The notes under the pieces: generated by a model
Databases searched by the model: none
What the model saw: the letters and a program-made list of their open reading frames with translations, nothing else
What the model was told of the DNA's origin: nothing
Assembly (NCBI GenBank): GCA_965206015.1
Contig: CBDBIW010000008.1
Coordinates: 1-64,000 of the forward strand
DNA length: 64,000 nucleotides
From: JAJCYL01 sp965206015
Lineage (GTDB): Bacteria > Bacteroidota > Bacteroidia > Cytophagales > Cyclobacteriaceae
Direction of reading: 5' to 3'
Made by a program: the position numbers and the translations under genes
Part shown: positions 63,118-64,000 of the stretch, one piece after another
Numbering within the stretch: position 1 is the first letter of the stretch
How the letters are laid out: every line of letters begins with the position of its first letter

Positions 63118-63461
63118 TTAATCTTTATTTGATAATATTAATTCGTCCACTTCTATCTTTAATTCCGGAAAATCTTTAATTATGATACCCCAAATGATCA
63201 CATGATCGACGCTATCGTAAGCATGAATGACCCAATTTCTCAAATCAACAATACGCCTGGCGTTTTGCAATGGCAAATTAGGGTCTGATTCAGTATCCTG
63301 TTACTGGCTTCACCAATAATTTCAAATTTTCTCCCTACAGTTCTTCTCAATAATTTATCTTCTTGATAGACTTTGAAATCCCGTTGTTCCTCTAAGTATT
63401 TAAATATTGAATTGACAGACTCTTGAGTATCAAATAAATATTTCCTGAGGTCTTTATTCAT
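63118..63461 (-). pseudogene. HepT-like toxin gene, frameshifted
   Basis: The first frame (start at 63461) reads MNKDLRKYLFDTQESVNSIF and LLRRTVGRKFEIIGEASNR, typical of HepT (DUF86). A frameshift near 63290 puts the rest in another frame: NARRIVDLRNWVIHAYDSVD, which contains the RNxxxHxY ribonuclease motif, then HVIIWGIIIKDFPELKIEVD to a stop at 63118. The start overlaps the stop of the MNT-like gene (ATGA), the usual order of the MNT-HepT module. A frame restored by one base would give about 114 residues. Confidence 0.85.
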
Positions 63462-63779
63462 TCCTCAAAGAGCAATTGTTTCTGAACATCAACACTTTTA
63501 ATGAAATAAGTATTATGTAGGGATTTGTCGGTGAGCATATCAACCTTTTTATCTGAAATTTTTTCAAAAATGTCGTGAAGTTCAAAGTAACTATCGGCAT
63601 AATTTTCCGGTTTCAAATCTTTAAATGATATTATCTTTAAATGATATTAATAAATCAGCATCACTATTTGCTGTAAAATTATTAGTCACTGATGAACCAA
63701 AGGCATATAAATTCCTTACGTTGTACTTTCTGCAATACGCTTTAGTCTCATCAAGATTATCAAGTAAAATTGAATTCAT
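63458..63779 (-). pseudogene. MNT-domain nucleotidyltransferase antitoxin gene, broken by a 16-bp tandem duplication
   Basis: From the ATG at 63779 the frame reads RNLYAFGSSVTNNFTANSDA, then DLL, with the GS-x(9)-DxD nucleotidyltransferase signature of MntA-type antitoxins. It then meets an exact 16-bp tandem duplication (63617-63648) that shifts the frame into a stop. Beyond it the original frame resumes with ENYADSYFELHDIFEKISDK and KVDMLTDKSLHNTYFIKSVD, ending at 63458. Such proteins AMPylate HepT. Without the duplication the gene would be intact. Confidence 0.88.
63617..63648. repeat. Exact tandem duplication, 16 bp x 2, inside the MNT gene
   Basis: ATCTTTAAATGATATT occurs twice back to back (plus-strand reading). 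Because 16 is not a multiple of three, it breaks the MNT reading frame. It is the clearest functional example of the window's short duplications. Confidence 0.95.
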
Positions 63780-63813
63780 CAATACAAAGCTCAATAAATC
63801 ACTAATTAACTCA

Positions 63814-64000
63814 TTACCCTTTCGGTTTCAATGGTCTGACTTCTATATCGGTGTGATGATAATTGGTGCTTGATTCCAATACGTGGACCACGGTAGAAGC
63901 AATATCTTCTGGCATCATTTTATTACTGCTGGCTCCAAACGCTTCAATGTTGTCGAAGAAATTAGTCTCTACTGACCCGGGATAAATACAAGTCACTTTA
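63814..64000 (-). CDS. Short-chain dehydrogenase/reductase, C-terminal part (5' end outside window)
   Basis: The frame is open to the window end. It reads KVTCIYPGSVETNFFDNIEA, the post-catalytic SDR block (YPGxVxTxF), then MMPEDIASTVVHVLESSTNY, the usual C-terminal helix. The Rossmann motif and the YxxxK pair lie outside the window. Substrate unknown. Confidence 0.8.
   Translation of the reverse strand, partial: KVTCIYPGSVETNFFDNIEAFGASSNKMMPEDIASTVVHVLESSTNYHHTDIEVRPLKPKG

Overview
The window reads as chromosomal DNA of a Gram-negative member of the phylum Bacteroidota, most likely a gliding marine member of the order Cytophagales. The grounds are a type IX secretion C-terminal domain on the first protein, a gldA-gldF-gldG gliding-motility ABC cluster, a PorT-type outer-membrane barrel, a THX-family 30S ribosomal protein, and TTG/TAnnTTTG promoter pairs typical of the phylum. 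Several genes start at TTG. Species and genus cannot be fixed from the sequence alone.

Layout. 1-8.2 kb: a partial vanadium-haloperoxidase-like secreted enzyme, a 173-bp MITE, an M16 protease, an IS3 relic, mnmE and an MBL-fold lipoprotein. 8.2-12.1 kb: a ferrous-iron operon (soluble DtxR-type repressor, membrane-anchored DtxR-FeoA-FeoA fusion, FeoB G domain, separate FeoB membrane domain), preceded by a perfect palindromic operator beside a TAnnTTTG box. 12.5-24.3 kb: core genes dapD, a PagL-like lipid A deacylase, hldD, queD-lpxB, tig-clpP-clpX, tRNA-Leu(UAG) and the long RelA/SpoT enzyme. 24.4-36.7 kb: a decayed barrel gene, the THX gene, a PorT-like barrel, an AlkB-like hydroxylase, a polysaccharide O-acetylation pair (MBOAT plus AlgX-like, with a second decayed AlgX-like copy), an arginase-family enzyme, pyrD, xerD, and remnants of a conjugative element. 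36.7-40.7 kb: SMP-30-like lipoprotein, M1 peptidase, glycosyltransferase. 40.7-51.4 kb: many broken genes (DUF819-like, caspase, a frameshifted VPS10-type propeller, Crp/Fnr, sulfotransferase, IS3, sodium:solute symporter) between an intact FMN reductase-MarR pair, a Kv-type channel and an NSS transporter. 51.5-58.7 kb: TIM-barrel lipoprotein, Ig-like repeat protein, an intact VPS10-type propeller and a decayed regulatory-domain protein. 58.7-64 kb: DUF4340-gldG-gldF-gldA, a HepT/MNT toxin-antitoxin pair in which both genes are broken, and a partial short-chain dehydrogenase.

The accessory regions are unusually decayed. I count more than a dozen pseudogenes or insertion-sequence relics, many still readable with one or two lesions. 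A recurring pattern is short exact or near-exact tandem duplications of 11-19 bp, mostly in intergenic DNA; one breaks the MNT antitoxin gene. The best candidates for new biology are the membrane-tethered DtxR-FeoA-FeoA protein with split FeoB, the tandem-duplication pattern, the MITE that shares its ends with an IS5-type relic, and a perfect 19-bp inverted repeat across the stop codon of the AlkB-like gene. I see no CRISPR array, rRNA operon, prophage or obvious intact defence system.
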